DNA of 64,000 bases. Origin: an uncultured bacterium (GTDB taxonomy: Bacteria; Bacteroidota; Ignavibacteria; Kapaibacteriales; UBA4661). The position numbers and the translations under genes were made by a program. Location of the stretch: positions 131,720-195,719 of the forward strand of contig CALCNX010000049.1 in assembly GCA_937899715.1 (NCBI GenBank), read 5' to 3'. The notes beneath the pieces were generated by a model. It had not been told where the DNA came from. It was given only the letters and a program-made list of their open reading frames with translations, and searched no databases. Numbering within the stretch: the first letter of the stretch is position 1; each line of letters begins with the position of its first letter. Shown here piece after piece: positions 17,240 through 25,479 of this stretch.

Positions 17240-18112
17240 TCATCTATTTTGCATGATTGGACTAATGGGAAAATCGTAACGATATTTCTTGATTTCACGA
17301 ATCATTGCACCTGCTTTGACTTTTGTTAAAAGTTGTTCAATGTCTGTCATATTTTCGCCAAGGTCAAGAGATGTGAATTTCCCTACGAAACAATCTTTAC
17401 GCATGAGATTAAGTTTTTCATTGAATTCAAGTTTTGGTGTATGCCCCCCAATGGTGATTAACATAGGGCTGAAGAGCATTTCTTCGTATGCAATTTTCGA
17501 TAGAAGAAGCAAGTAGAAATGATTCATTTTAGGGACAAATTCAAAGGAATGACTACCTCCCATTCCAGCAACGAGACCATTCATAACCCATCCTGCATTT
17601 CTTAAAACGAAATTTTGGATTGTACTGTCCCCTTTTAAATTTTCGATTACCGACACTCTGCAAGTAGAACGTAAACCATCGCAAAATGACTCATCGTTAT
17701 AGCAAGTATCAATTTTTGCTATCACTATCAAATTTGCGGTTAATATGCTACGCCTTCTAGCATCACCCACAAGGCTATACATAATATCAAGAACAGGTAA
17801 GCCCCTTCTTGTCAAATTTTCAATATATTCTTTGGTGTATCCGCTCGTTACGAGACGATACAGCACGTCTTCAGTAAAATATGGTGCGTTCAAAGTCCTT
17901 TGAAGATTGTCTTTTTCATCGGTAGAGTCCCTCATTAAGGATAGTCTTTCTGTCATTTTTGTTCTTACGTAGGGAACAAGCTCATCCCACTGCTTTTGTA
18001 GATTCATTTTCTCAATGAATTTTTTTACATCTTCTTGAGCAATGGTTTTTTCCAAAGAGGCAAAAAGAAACAGAACAAAGAAAACTAACTGTGCAAATGA
18101 CCGACTCTTCAT
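17240..18112 (-). CDS. Uncharacterised secreted protein
   Basis: A 290-residue protein with a signal peptide (KSRSFAQLVFFVLFLFASLE, cleavage probably after IAQ). I do not recognise the family. After the signal it has a helical, charged region, then a segment with two cysteines in CYNDESFCDG and a third in TCRV, followed by beta-like stretches (NFVLRNAGWVMNGLVAGMGG, HFYLLLLSKIAY). The start at 18112 has GAAGGA five to six bases upstream. A TTG at 18124 overlaps that site and is less likely. Codon use is AT-richer than its neighbours, which hints at a different history. No operon partners are apparent. Confidence 0.65.
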   Translation of the reverse strand: MKSRSFAQLVFFVLFLFASLEKTIAQEDVKKFIEKMNLQKQWDELVPYVRTKMTERLSLMRDSTDEKDNLQRTLNAPYFTEDVLYRLVTSGYTKEYIENLTRRGLPVLDIMYSLVGDARRRSILTANLIVIAKIDTCYNDESFCDGLRSTCRVSVIENLKGDSTIQNFVLRNAGWVMNGLVAGMGGSHSFEFVPKMNHFYLLLLSKIAYEEMLFSPMLITIGGHTPKLEFNEKLNLMRKDCFVGKFTSLDLGENMTDIEQLLTKVKAGAMIREIKKYRYDFPISPIMQNR

Positions 18113-18469
18113 AAATTCCTTCAACTATATTTGAAATGAAGCGTTTCGATTGAGGCAAATATACAACATCCACCCCATGCCGCGCTAGTGTCGGATGTAA
18201 CGAAAAACCCGTTACAATCAATGTTGCAACATTTAATTCTGTCTGTGTTTTCCCGCTAAATACAAAAGAAGTAAAATGTTAGCCTGTGGATTGTGCTCCG
18301 AAAGTATTTTTTGCAAGACGCATTTTTTTAAGGCTTTCTGTCCCGAAATATCTTTTTGCACGAACATTTGCGCCATTAAACATTTCGCCGTATAATGCCG
18401 TCGAAAAGAGATTCCCCGAAAATTCCTAGAAAAACATCATTCATTTATTGTTTGTGGAGGGTTGTAATT
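18113..18469. promoter_or_regulatory. Divergent intergenic region
   Basis: This 357-base gap separates two divergent secreted-protein genes. A TATAAT at 18391-18396 and several ATTTG/TTTTTGC stretches are present on the plus strand, but I cannot assign a convincing full promoter. A GGAGG ribosome site at 18456-18460 serves the gene starting at 18470. No ORF here resembles a protein. Confidence 0.35.
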
Positions 18470-20884
18470 ATGATTCGTACTATGACTATGGTGGCGCTGC
18501 TCTGCAGCATCGGTGCGTTTTCGAGTGCACGAGCGCAAATTTCCAAAACACCTGCGCCTGCGAGCATGGCGCAGCAAAGCACGGCGCAAAGTGCAGTACC
18601 TCTCGGTGCGGCGGAGCAAAAGAAACTGGAATTCCAAGTCTCCATACGCGATGCAGGCTTTATGGGCTGGACGGCGGGCAGCACTATGTCCGGTATGCTG
18701 GAGCGCGGCTTTGCCATTGACGGCATACAGATTCGCCATGCTGCGGGCGGCGTGTGGTATGCAGTCTGCACCGACGATGGCGTATGGCAGCAGTGGGTGA
18801 AAAACGGCGAAACGGCGGGTGTGGTGAATCAAAAAAATATCAATGCCATTGCGCTGCGGCTCTATGAGATGCCGCGTACAAGCATTGCCTACCGGGTTCA
18901 CGTGACGGGCGGCGAATGGTTGGAATGGACACGCAACGGCGAAGCGGCTGGCATAAAAGGCAAAACGATTGATGCCGTCGAAATTCGTCTTGAGCAAGGC
19001 AGAGAATCTGTTTCCACACTGAGTGCAAACACGCCTCCGCCGATGCTCACAGCGGACACGCCGACGCAAGGCTCTGTTGCTACCTCCGGGAAAGCTGTGC
19101 CGAGCGCCATTGCCAAGACGAGTGCGAGCGATGCACAAAATTCTTCTGAACCGAAGAAAATTGAAGCCTTTACGGTGAAGGACACGCCCCCGCCTGTTGC
19201 CACGCCTACAAGTGTCCAGAAAACTACCGATGCGCCCACAACCACGCAACAATCTTCATCTCCGACGACGACCAGTCAGCAAAACAGCAATCAGCAAAAT
19301 ACTAACCAGCAAAACTCCGGGCAAAATAACGGTCTGCAACAACTGGGGCAGAATGTTGGGCAAGGCGTGGGGCAAGGGCTGGCGAATCAAGGAAATAATC
19401 AAAACACACAGAACTGGAATAATCAAGGCAATAACCTGAATACTCAGGGGTATAACTCGAATAATCAGGGATATAACTCGAATAATCAGGGATATAACCC
19501 AAACACACAAGGCGGCAACCCAAACTGGAACAATCAAGGCTACAACACGTCCGGCGGGCAATCTAACCAACCAACGGGACAAACGTGGTCACAGTGGACG
19601 AACCAGCCAATGCAACGCGCACAAGGCTCCGGTACGACGGCAAAACCTGTCTTCGTACCGATTTCCTCGCGCCGTGTGGCGCTGCTTGCCAATAACGGGC
19701 GTTATATTTCTGCCGGAAACGATTCCCGCACTGGTGCGGTCTTCGCAGCAATGGCTTCCGGCATTGGCGAAACCGAAGTGTTTGATATTGCTTTTGTGGG
19801 CGAACACCGCGTGGCGCTGCGTACCCTGAACGGTCGTTATTTGGGCTTGCAGTCGAGTGTGGGCAGTAATAACGCCAGACTTGCTCCCGTGAATGACATT
19901 ATCGGGCAAAACGAAATTTTTGACGTGGTGAGTGCTGGGCAAGACCGCGTTGCTTTTCGTGCCACAAATGGGCAATATCTCAGCGTGGAGGAATTTGGCT
20001 CGTATCGCCTCTTTGCCAAAGATGGTTTTGTGGGGCAATGGGAGTCCTTCGGCGTTGCGCTGCCCGACGGCAAGCCGATTCTGAACGAAACCCCGACGAA
20101 TGCGCTCTGGCGGACACAGAATGACGGTTCGCGCGTAATTGTTGTTGACCAGCAAGGGCGCATGGTGGAATCCGCCGACCGTGTGTTGATGCTTGTTGCC
20201 AATACTCCCGCAAGCAACGCAGTGAACACCGCGACCAATGCTGTTTCTGCAAATACTGCATCGCTTACGACTGCGGTAGCACCGACCACACCTGCAAAAC
20301 CTGCCGCCGCACCAGTTGTGAACCCATCCACGTATTTGACACCGATCGAGATGGATATTGTACAAGAACTGAATTTTGTGCGAACAAAGCCGGGCGAGTA
20401 TGCAACACTTCTGGAGGGTTATCGCAAATACTACAAAGGCAAGACGTTTACAGCTCCCGGGCAAAAGGCGCTCACGACCAAAGAAGGCGTGAAAGCGCTC
20501 GACGAAGCAATCTTGACACTCAAAATGACCCGTCCGCTTGATGCACTCGCACCCTCGCAGGCACTTTCCAAAGCCTCGCGCGATCACGTAGATAATGCCG
20601 GTCCGCGCGGCATCGTGGGGCACGTGGGCAGTGACAAAAGCAATCCTAACGACCGCGCTGCCCGCTACGGCAAGGGTGTGGTGAACGAGAACTGCTGCTA
20701 TGGACGCAGCGCCGCCCGCGAGGTCGTTGTACGCTTGCTCATAGATGACGGCACTGCTGACCGAGGCTATCGGAAAAACATCCTCAATCCAGCATTCAAA
20801 CTGGTGGGCACGGCATTTGGTTTGCACAAGACGCAGCAAACGATGTGCAGTCAGGTGTTTGCGGCAGAATTTACCGAGAAGTAA
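18470..20884 (+). CDS. Secreted mosaic protein: ChW repeats, Gln/Asn-rich linker, fascin-like trefoil, CAP domain
   Basis: An 804-residue exported protein (signal peptide to about residue 23, ending SSARAQ). Residues about 48-165 hold three ChW-type repeats (GWTAGSTMSGMLERG..., WQQWVKNGETAG, WLEWTRNGEAAG). A Pro/Ser/Thr linker then a Gln/Asn/Gly-rich stretch (about 265-385) includes GYNSNNQ heptads. Next is a beta-trefoil of the fascin/actin-crosslinking type with three units (VALLANNGRYISAG, VALRTLNGRYLGLQ, VAFRATNGQYLSVE). The last 180 residues are a CAP/SCP domain (ELNFVRTKPGEYA, SRDHVDNAGPRG, NENCCYGRSAAREVV). Start is set by GGAGG nine bases upstream. The likely role is surface adhesion or carbohydrate binding. 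No enzyme activity is implied. Confidence 0.82.
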   Translation: MIRTMTMVALLCSIGAFSSARAQISKTPAPASMAQQSTAQSAVPLGAAEQKKLEFQVSIRDAGFMGWTAGSTMSGMLERGFAIDGIQIRHAAGGVWYAVCTDDGVWQQWVKNGETAGVVNQKNINAIALRLYEMPRTSIAYRVHVTGGEWLEWTRNGEAAGIKGKTIDAVEIRLEQGRESVSTLSANTPPPMLTADTPTQGSVATSGKAVPSAIAKTSASDAQNSSEPKKIEAFTVKDTPPPVATPTSVQKTTDAPTTTQQSSSPTTTSQQNSNQQNTNQQNSGQNNGLQQLGQNVGQGVGQGLANQGNNQNTQNWNNQGNNLNTQGYNSNNQGYNSNNQGYNPNTQGGNPNWNNQGYNTSGGQSNQPTGQTWSQWTNQPMQRAQGSGTTAKPVFVPISSRRVALLANNGRYISAGNDSRTGAVFAAMASGIGETEVFDIAFVGEHRVALRTLNGRYLGLQSSVGSNNARLAPVNDIIGQNEIFDVVSAGQDRVAFRATNGQYLSVEEFGSYRLFAKDGFVGQWESFGVALPDGKPILNETPTNALWRTQNDGSRVIVVDQQGRMVESADRVLMLVANTPASNAVNTATNAVSANTASLTTAVAPTTPAKPAAAPVVNPSTYLTPIEMDIVQELNFVRTKPGEYATLLEGYRKYYKGKTFTAPGQKALTTKEGVKALDEAILTLKMTRPLDALAPSQALSKASRDHVDNAGPRGIVGHVGSDKSNPNDRAARYGKGVVNENCCYGRSAAREVVVRLLIDDGTADRGYRKNILNPAFKLVGTAFGLHKTQQTMCSQVFAAEFTEK
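19445..19507 (+). repeat. 21-base tandem repeat inside the Gln/Asn-rich linker
   Basis: Three tandem 21-base units (19445-19465, 19466-19486, 19487-19507), the first two nearly identical and the third diverging at its end, encode the heptad QGYNSNN. More degenerate units flank them. This in-frame repeat can change copy number by slippage without breaking the gene. Confidence 0.85.
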
Positions 20885-20923
20885 GGGATGATATTGAGCA
20901 CGTAGAAAAGTGATTATTACAAA

Positions 20924-20962
20924 GAAAAAGCCGCGCCTTCGTTATGAAGATGCGGCTTTTTC
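20924..20962 (+). terminator. Bidirectional terminator between convergent genes
   Basis: GAAAAAGCCGC (20924-20934) pairs with GCGGCTTTTTC (20952-20962). It lies 40 bases after the mosaic-protein stop and 25 bases before the end of the minus-strand gene, so it can serve both. Confidence 0.85.
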
Positions 20963-20986
20963 GTTTTTGTGTACTCTTTATCCAAC

Positions 20987-21433
20987 TCAGCGAAACATTT
21001 CTTTAATCATGCCCCATGTGCGGCGTACTGAACTGATAGTGTGCGAGACGGAAATGGTATTAGAATAACTTGCCTTGTCGTTGACATCAATAATTTTCAA
21101 GCGATAAATATAAACCGAACCGCCTTGTACAGAACCATTACCGCCACTTGTGCTTGCCACAAGCGCGTTCTCGTCAATGAACCGATATGCTTGCTGTGCG
21201 CCTCGTGCGGGAATTGCGCCGATACGTTTGAAGTCGGTTTGGTTCACCGGCGAGCGCTCTACCTCATAAAGACTAATGCCTGTTTCCTGTGCAGAACGCC
21301 ATTCTATCGTGATAGCACGTCCGTCGGAGCGAGCCAGAAAATTCTCAATGGTCGATTGTGCCAGAAGCGATACCGTGGCACAAAGAACAATCAGTAATAA
21401 AGCGGCAATGCGAGATGTTGTGCGAGATTTCAT
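20987..21433 (-). CDS. Small secreted protein with a fibronectin-III-like fold
   Basis: A 148-residue protein with a signal peptide ending SLLAQ. The mature part reads as one FN3/Ig-like beta sandwich: ITIEWRSAQETGISLYEVER, a Gly/Ser-rich loop (STSGGNGSVQGGS) and VYIYRLKIIDVNDKASYSN. This pattern (a strand WRSAQETGISLYEVERS then RLKIID) is common in modules of Bacteroidota secreted proteins, where it usually precedes a sorting domain. Here the domain is alone. The ATG at 21433 begins a good signal peptide, whereas the upstream TTG/ATG extension does not. Function unknown. Confidence 0.7.
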   Translation of the reverse strand: MKSRTTSRIAALLLIVLCATVSLLAQSTIENFLARSDGRAITIEWRSAQETGISLYEVERSPVNQTDFKRIGAIPARGAQQAYRFIDENALVASTSGGNGSVQGGSVYIYRLKIIDVNDKASYSNTISVSHTISSVRRTWGMIKEMFR

Positions 21434-21485
21434 AAACAGCCAACGACTAAATATAGTTGACAACGGGTTTCTACGTTTTCTAATG

Positions 21486-21516
21486 CAAATATACGTTTTT
21501 GGAGTGATATGTAAAA
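21486..21516 (-). promoter_or_regulatory. Promoter of the FN3-like gene
   Basis: On the minus strand TATATTTG (21493-21486) is an exact TAnnTTTG box, with TTTT (21516-21513) 19 bases upstream as a weak -33 element. Transcription would start about 48 bases before the ATG at 21433. Confidence 0.55.
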
Positions 21517-21721
21517 GGAGAATAATGTCATATTTTTTAATGACCCAAAGTCATGCCATTTGGCTTGTCTGCTTGCAGAGTGTGGCTTCTACGAATAGTA
21601 CAGGGAGTCTTCTTTTCTGAAATTTCCTTTTTCCGTGTTTTTTCCGTAAATTGGTAGGCTGTATGGAAATGCCCTCTCTAAAATTTATACAGCATTTCTT
21701 TTGTTACCCTAATGTTCTCTC

Positions 21722-22504
21722 ATGGTTGCTAGGATTCATTGTTTTGTCGCATCATTCGGAATTGTTCTGGCGCTTTTGGGTTTTGCCTCCGCATTGCCGC
21801 AGACTCTCTGGTCGCAAACGCCGGAGCGAACCTTTGCGCGGGCAAACGACACCTACAAGAATGCTGACTATAAGCGTGCTGCTCAGATGTATGAAGATTT
21901 GGTTGCAAGTGGGATTGAATCAGAAGAAGTCTATTTCAATCTGGGGAATTGCTATTACAAACTAGGCAATATTGCGGCTGCCATTCTCAACTACGAGCGG
22001 GCGCAACGACTCGACCCGACGGATGACGATATAGATTTTAACCTTACTCTTGCACAAAGCCGTATTACCGACAAAATTGACCCTGCACCACAGTTCTTTG
22101 TTGTGAAGTGGTGGCGACTATTTGTCGCCTTAGCAACGCCAAGTGCGTGGAGTTTCGTGGGTATCGTTTTGGTTTGGCTTTTTATCGCTGCAGCAGCGCT
22201 GTTTTTTATTGCCCGGTCGCCCGGATTCAAAAAATCAATGTTTGCCATCGGTTTGGTGCTGCTCTTCTTTGCTGCTCTGATGTTTACCTTTGCGTTCCAG
22301 CAGCACAACAAAGCCACAAGCGCCATTGTTTTTGCCTCCAGTGTTGTGGTCAAGAGCGAGCCGCAGGAAGAATCCAAAGACCTCTTTGCGCTGCACGAAG
22401 GTACCAAAATAGACATTCTCGGCGTTGACGGTGAGTGGTACAAAGTTCGCATTGCCGACGGCAGTGTGGGCTGGATGCGTCTGAATACTGTTCGGATTAT
22501 CTAA
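21722..22504 (+). CDS. batE: BatE-like TPR/SH3 membrane protein
   Basis: A 260-residue protein with a signal peptide, two TPR units (about residues 37-105, for example EVYFNLGNCYYKLGNIAAAI), two adjacent membrane helices in the middle (SFVGIVLVWLFIAAAALFFI and the next), and a C-terminal bacterial SH3 domain (EPQEESKDLFALHEGTKIDI ... GWMRLNTV). This layout is that of BatE from the Bacteroides aerotolerance (Bat) set. The other bat genes (batA-D) are absent from the window. It is followed closely by SPFH and FKBP genes, so an envelope quality-control role is plausible but inferred. Confidence 0.8.
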   Translation: MVARIHCFVASFGIVLALLGFASALPQTLWSQTPERTFARANDTYKNADYKRAAQMYEDLVASGIESEEVYFNLGNCYYKLGNIAAAILNYERAQRLDPTDDDIDFNLTLAQSRITDKIDPAPQFFVVKWWRLFVALATPSAWSFVGIVLVWLFIAAAALFFIARSPGFKKSMFAIGLVLLFFAALMFTFAFQQHNKATSAIVFASSVVVKSEPQEESKDLFALHEGTKIDILGVDGEWYKVRIADGSVGWMRLNTVRII

Positions 22505-22545
22505 AGCAATGTCCTTGTTTCAACCATTTTACACGGGAGTCGGTT

Positions 22546-23454
22546 ATGTTTTTGCTTATTCTTGGTATTATTATCGCTGTAGTTGGCTTTGTAGCCGGAA
22601 GCGTCAATCAAAATATGCGCAAGTTGCGGTGGCTGCTGGTCTTGGTCGGTATTGTCGTTGCGTTTCTAGGCTCCGGCACCGCTACCTTCAAGCAAATTGA
22701 TGCCGGACACGTCGGTGTACAAAAACTCTTCGGCAAAGTCCAAGATAATGTCTTATATGAGGGCTTGAGTATTGTCAATCCTCTCGTACAAGTCATTGAA
22801 ATCTCTACCCAGACGAAAAATTATACGATGTCGTCGGTGCAGGACGAAGGACAAAAAAGCGGTGATGATGCTATTCGCGTACTGGCGGCAGACGGGCTGG
22901 AAGTAACGATTGATATGACGGTTCTCTACCGCGTTACACCGCAGGATGCACCTCGTATTATCCGTGAAATTGGCGAGAATTTCGAGGACAAAATTGTTCG
23001 CCCGCTTACCAGAACGCGCGTCCGTGACAATGCCGTTGCTTTTAGTGCTGTTGAGTTATACTCCACCAAACGTGAGGCATTCCAAACCAACGTCCGTACA
23101 AGCATTGAAAAAGATTTCCGCGACCGCGGTTTAGTGCTTGAGCAACTGTTGGTGCGCAATATCACACTGCCCACGTCGGTCAAGGAAAGTATTGAGCGCA
23201 AAATCACTGCTATTCAAGATGCACAGCGTATGGAATACGTTCTGGATAAAGGCAAACAAGAAGCCGAACTCAAGCGCGTCGAAGCACGCGGTATTGCCGA
23301 TGCCCAGAACATTCTCAGTTCCGCGCTCACCGACAAAGTCCTGCAATACGAAATGATTAAGGCACAGCGCGAATTGGCAAATTCCCAAAACAGCAAAATT
23401 ATTATCATGGGCGGTGGCAAAGGAATGCCCCTTATTCTCGGAAGCGACAAGTAA
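22546..23454 (+). CDS. SPFH/prohibitin-family membrane protein
   Basis: A 302-residue protein with two N-terminal hydrophobic segments (FLLILGIIIAVVGFVAGS and LRWLLVLVGIVVAFLGSG), then the SPFH/band 7 domain (HVGVQKLFGKVQDNVLYEGL to about residue 210) and a coiled-coil stretch (QEAELKRVEARGIADAQNIL). Prohibitin-like proteins form large ring scaffolds on the membrane and often modulate FtsH. Choice of ATG 22546 is supported by a GGGAG site six bases upstream. A longer frame opening at 22435 overlaps the previous gene. It lies 41 bases after BatE and 49 bases before the FKBP gene, probably one operon. Confidence 0.9.
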   Translation: MFLLILGIIIAVVGFVAGSVNQNMRKLRWLLVLVGIVVAFLGSGTATFKQIDAGHVGVQKLFGKVQDNVLYEGLSIVNPLVQVIEISTQTKNYTMSSVQDEGQKSGDDAIRVLAADGLEVTIDMTVLYRVTPQDAPRIIREIGENFEDKIVRPLTRTRVRDNAVAFSAVELYSTKREAFQTNVRTSIEKDFRDRGLVLEQLLVRNITLPTSVKESIERKITAIQDAQRMEYVLDKGKQEAELKRVEARGIADAQNILSSALTDKVLQYEMIKAQRELANSQNSKIIIMGGGKGMPLILGSDK

Positions 23455-23503
23455 TGTCATTCACTAATTATTCATTTTTCCCTGTTCATTTTTTGGAGAT
23501 TTT

Positions 23504-24238
23504 ATGAGATTTATCGTTGTAATCGCAGTGTGCGTACTCTTTTGTTCCTGCGATTCGATGTCGCAACAAAAAGCGAAATTGAAAACCAAGCAAGATTCTG
23601 TTAGCTATGCAATCGGTGTCGATATTGGTCGTAGCATGAAGAAGCAAGATCTTGAACTTGACCTCAACGTTTTGCTTGCAGGTATGAAAGATGCTGCAGC
23701 GTCACCATTACCGGGTCAAGCGACTGATGCAAACAAAGCATCGAATAAAATCCAGCTTACTGACGAGCAAATGCAAGCTGTCATGCAATCATTTCAAGCA
23801 GATATGATGCAGAAAATGCAAGCAAAACGCGCAAAAGAATCGGATGAAAATACTGCTCAAGGCAAAAAATTCCTTGAGGAAAACGCGAAAAAAGAAGGCG
23901 TAAAGACCACAGCAAGTGGCTTGCAGTATAAAGTTATCACAGCAAATGCCGGTGGCAAAACTCCTGCCGATACATCGGTTGTGCGTGTTCACTACAAAGG
24001 TACGCTTATTAACGGAACAGAGTTCGACAGTTCCTACAAGCGCGGTCAGCCCACGGAATTCCCTGTGAACGGCGTTATCAAAGGCTGGACTGAAGCATTG
24101 AAACTGATGAAAACGGGTGAGAAATTCCAACTCTTCATTCCGTCCGAACTTGCGTACGGTGCACAAGGCGCACCGCCAAGCATCACGCCGAACGCAACAC
24201 TTATTTTCGAGGTAGAACTCTTAGAAATTGTAAAGTAA
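23504..24238 (+). CDS. FKBP-type peptidyl-prolyl isomerase (FkpA/Mip-like)
   Basis: A 244-residue exported isomerase. The N-terminus MRFIVVIAVCVLFCSC looks like a lipoprotein signal with cysteine at residue 16. Residues about 25-120 form the helical FKBP_N dimerisation domain (QDSVSYAIGVDIGRSMKKQ), and the final 110 are the FKBP catalytic domain (VVRVHYKGTLINGTEFDSSY, GVIKGWTEALKLMKTGEKFQ, IPSELAYGAQG). It would help fold envelope proteins. GGAG lies nine bases before the ATG. A strong terminator follows. Confidence 0.95.
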   Translation: MRFIVVIAVCVLFCSCDSMSQQKAKLKTKQDSVSYAIGVDIGRSMKKQDLELDLNVLLAGMKDAAASPLPGQATDANKASNKIQLTDEQMQAVMQSFQADMMQKMQAKRAKESDENTAQGKKFLEENAKKEGVKTTASGLQYKVITANAGGKTPADTSVVRVHYKGTLINGTEFDSSYKRGQPTEFPVNGVIKGWTEALKLMKTGEKFQLFIPSELAYGAQGAPPSITPNATLIFEVELLEIVK

Positions 24239-24270
24239 GCACTGGCGCTTTCGGTCAATGAAAATATAAT

Positions 24271-24321
24271 CCCTCGCACTTTCAATCCCTTATCGGGCTT
24301 TCAAGAGCGAGGGTTTTTTTT
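24271..24321 (+). terminator. Terminator after the FKBP gene
   Basis: CCCTCGC (24271-24277) pairs with GCGAGGG (24307-24313), followed by eight T. The T-run ends exactly where an inverted-repeat element begins. Confidence 0.85.
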
Positions 24322-24476
24322 GAGAGTGTAAATTGTTTTGTGTAAACTTCCCTCACCCAACCCTCTCCCAGAGGGCGAGGGCTTCAGAATAAATTGATTG
24401 TTCTTGTCTTCGCTCCTTCTCCCTTTGGGAGAAGGCGGGGGATGAGGGCTGTTTACACAAAACTCTGCACACACTC
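24322..24476. mobile_element. MITE-like element with 26-base terminal inverted repeats
   Basis: The left end, starting GAGAGTGTAAATTGTTTTGT at 24322, and the inverted right end ending at 24476 match at 21 of 26 positions, with the inner 13 (GTTTTGTGTAAAC) perfect. Inside, a second inverted repeat is built from the CCCTCACCCAACCCTCTCCC motif and its GGGAGAAGG counterpart. The element is 155 bases long and non-coding. The ends resemble those of IS256-type elements, which is an inference. The remaining 200 bases up to the response-regulator gene show no clear signal. Confidence 0.6.
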
Positions 24477-24676
24477 ATTTTTTGCCATCGTCTGCACAAT
24501 AATTACTGAGAAGCCTCTTGGAATCGGATCTGTGTGGCATATTACCAAATCGTAATCTCTTCTGGTACTGCCACTATGCTACGAATAACGCAGAAAGTCC
24601 GTATTTTTGGAAGTTTTGAAACTGGCTTTGATGCCATCACCACCGCAACCCACATTATTACTACGGCAGACCGACT

Positions 24677-25384
24677 ATGGCACAAAAAACTGTACTGATT
24701 GTTGACGACGAGCCGGATATTCTAGAACTTCTGGCATATAATCTTCGCAAAGAAAGTTTTACCGTTCTTCAGGCGCAGAATGGCAAGGAAGCTGTCGCTA
24801 CGGCTATTGAGCACTTGCCGGATGTGATTGTGCTGGATATTATGATGCCCGAAATGGACGGCTTCGAGGCGTGCAAGGCTATTCGCGCCAACGCTACCAC
24901 AAGTACCATTCCCGTCATTTTCCTCACTGCCAAAGCGGGCGAGATTGACGAGATTCTGGGCTTGGAACTTGGAGCAGACGACTACATCCAAAAGCCCGTC
25001 AGCCCGCGCCTCTTGGTCTCACGCATTAAGGCTCGTATTCGCCGCCCTGTGGAGGCAGTCCGTACAGAGACTATCGCCGCCCCAGAGCTGCTCAAAATAG
25101 ATGCGCTGGAAATTAACCGCCAAAACTATACGGTGCGCATTGATGGTGTGGAGCATTTCTTTCCCAAAAAAGAATTTGAATTGTTGGCGTTTCTTGCCGT
25201 CAACCCTGATAAAATCTTTGACCGTGAGTTTCTGCTGCGCCGAATTTGGGGCGAAAGCGTCCAAGTTATTGAGCGCACGGTGGATGTTCATATTTCCAAA
25301 ATCCGCGAGAAACTCGGCAAGCACAATTCATACATCGAAACGGTGAAAGGTCTTGGATACCGCTTCACAACTGATGTTGATTGA
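24677..25384 (+). CDS. OmpR/PhoB-family response regulator
   Basis: A 235-residue regulator. The receiver (about 1-120) shows VDDEPDILELLAYNL, phosphoacceptor Asp near residue 54 in VIVLDIMMPEMDGF, and the KPVSPRLL lysine. The C-terminal winged helix (about 135-235) has KEFELLAFLAVNPDKIFDRE, LLRRIWGE and TVDVHISKIREKLG. The sequence is of PhoB/phosphate-type, and the histidine kinase 95 bases downstream fits PhoR. Whether phosphate is the signal cannot be shown, since no pst genes are here. Confidence 0.95.
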   Translation: MAQKTVLIVDDEPDILELLAYNLRKESFTVLQAQNGKEAVATAIEHLPDVIVLDIMMPEMDGFEACKAIRANATTSTIPVIFLTAKAGEIDEILGLELGADDYIQKPVSPRLLVSRIKARIRRPVEAVRTETIAAPELLKIDALEINRQNYTVRIDGVEHFFPKKEFELLAFLAVNPDKIFDREFLLRRIWGESVQVIERTVDVHISKIREKLGKHNSYIETVKGLGYRFTTDVD

Positions 25385-25389
25385 TACTA

Positions 25390-25416
25390 CTTCCGGTGGC
25401 AATAAACTGCCGGAAG
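25390..25416 (+). terminator. Hairpin between regulator and kinase genes
   Basis: CTTCCGG (25390-25396) pairs with CCGGAAG (25410-25416), followed by TCTTTGTCTTG. The poor T-run suggests attenuation or partial termination, which would reduce kinase relative to regulator. Confidence 0.45.
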
Positions 25417-25479
25417 TCTTTGTCTTGTGAGTGTATAATCCGTGCCTGTTTGTTCAACCTCTCAATCCTTTGAAAGCCT

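Noticed and set aside
19445..19507. Tandem 21-base repeats as a CRISPR array
   Set aside because: There are no spacers. The units are contiguous, in frame, and encode a low-complexity linker.
19589..20839. Open frame of over 400 codons on the minus strand opposite the mosaic protein
   Set aside because: It mirrors the fascin and CAP coding region and has His/Cys-rich shadow composition. The plus strand shows real domains.
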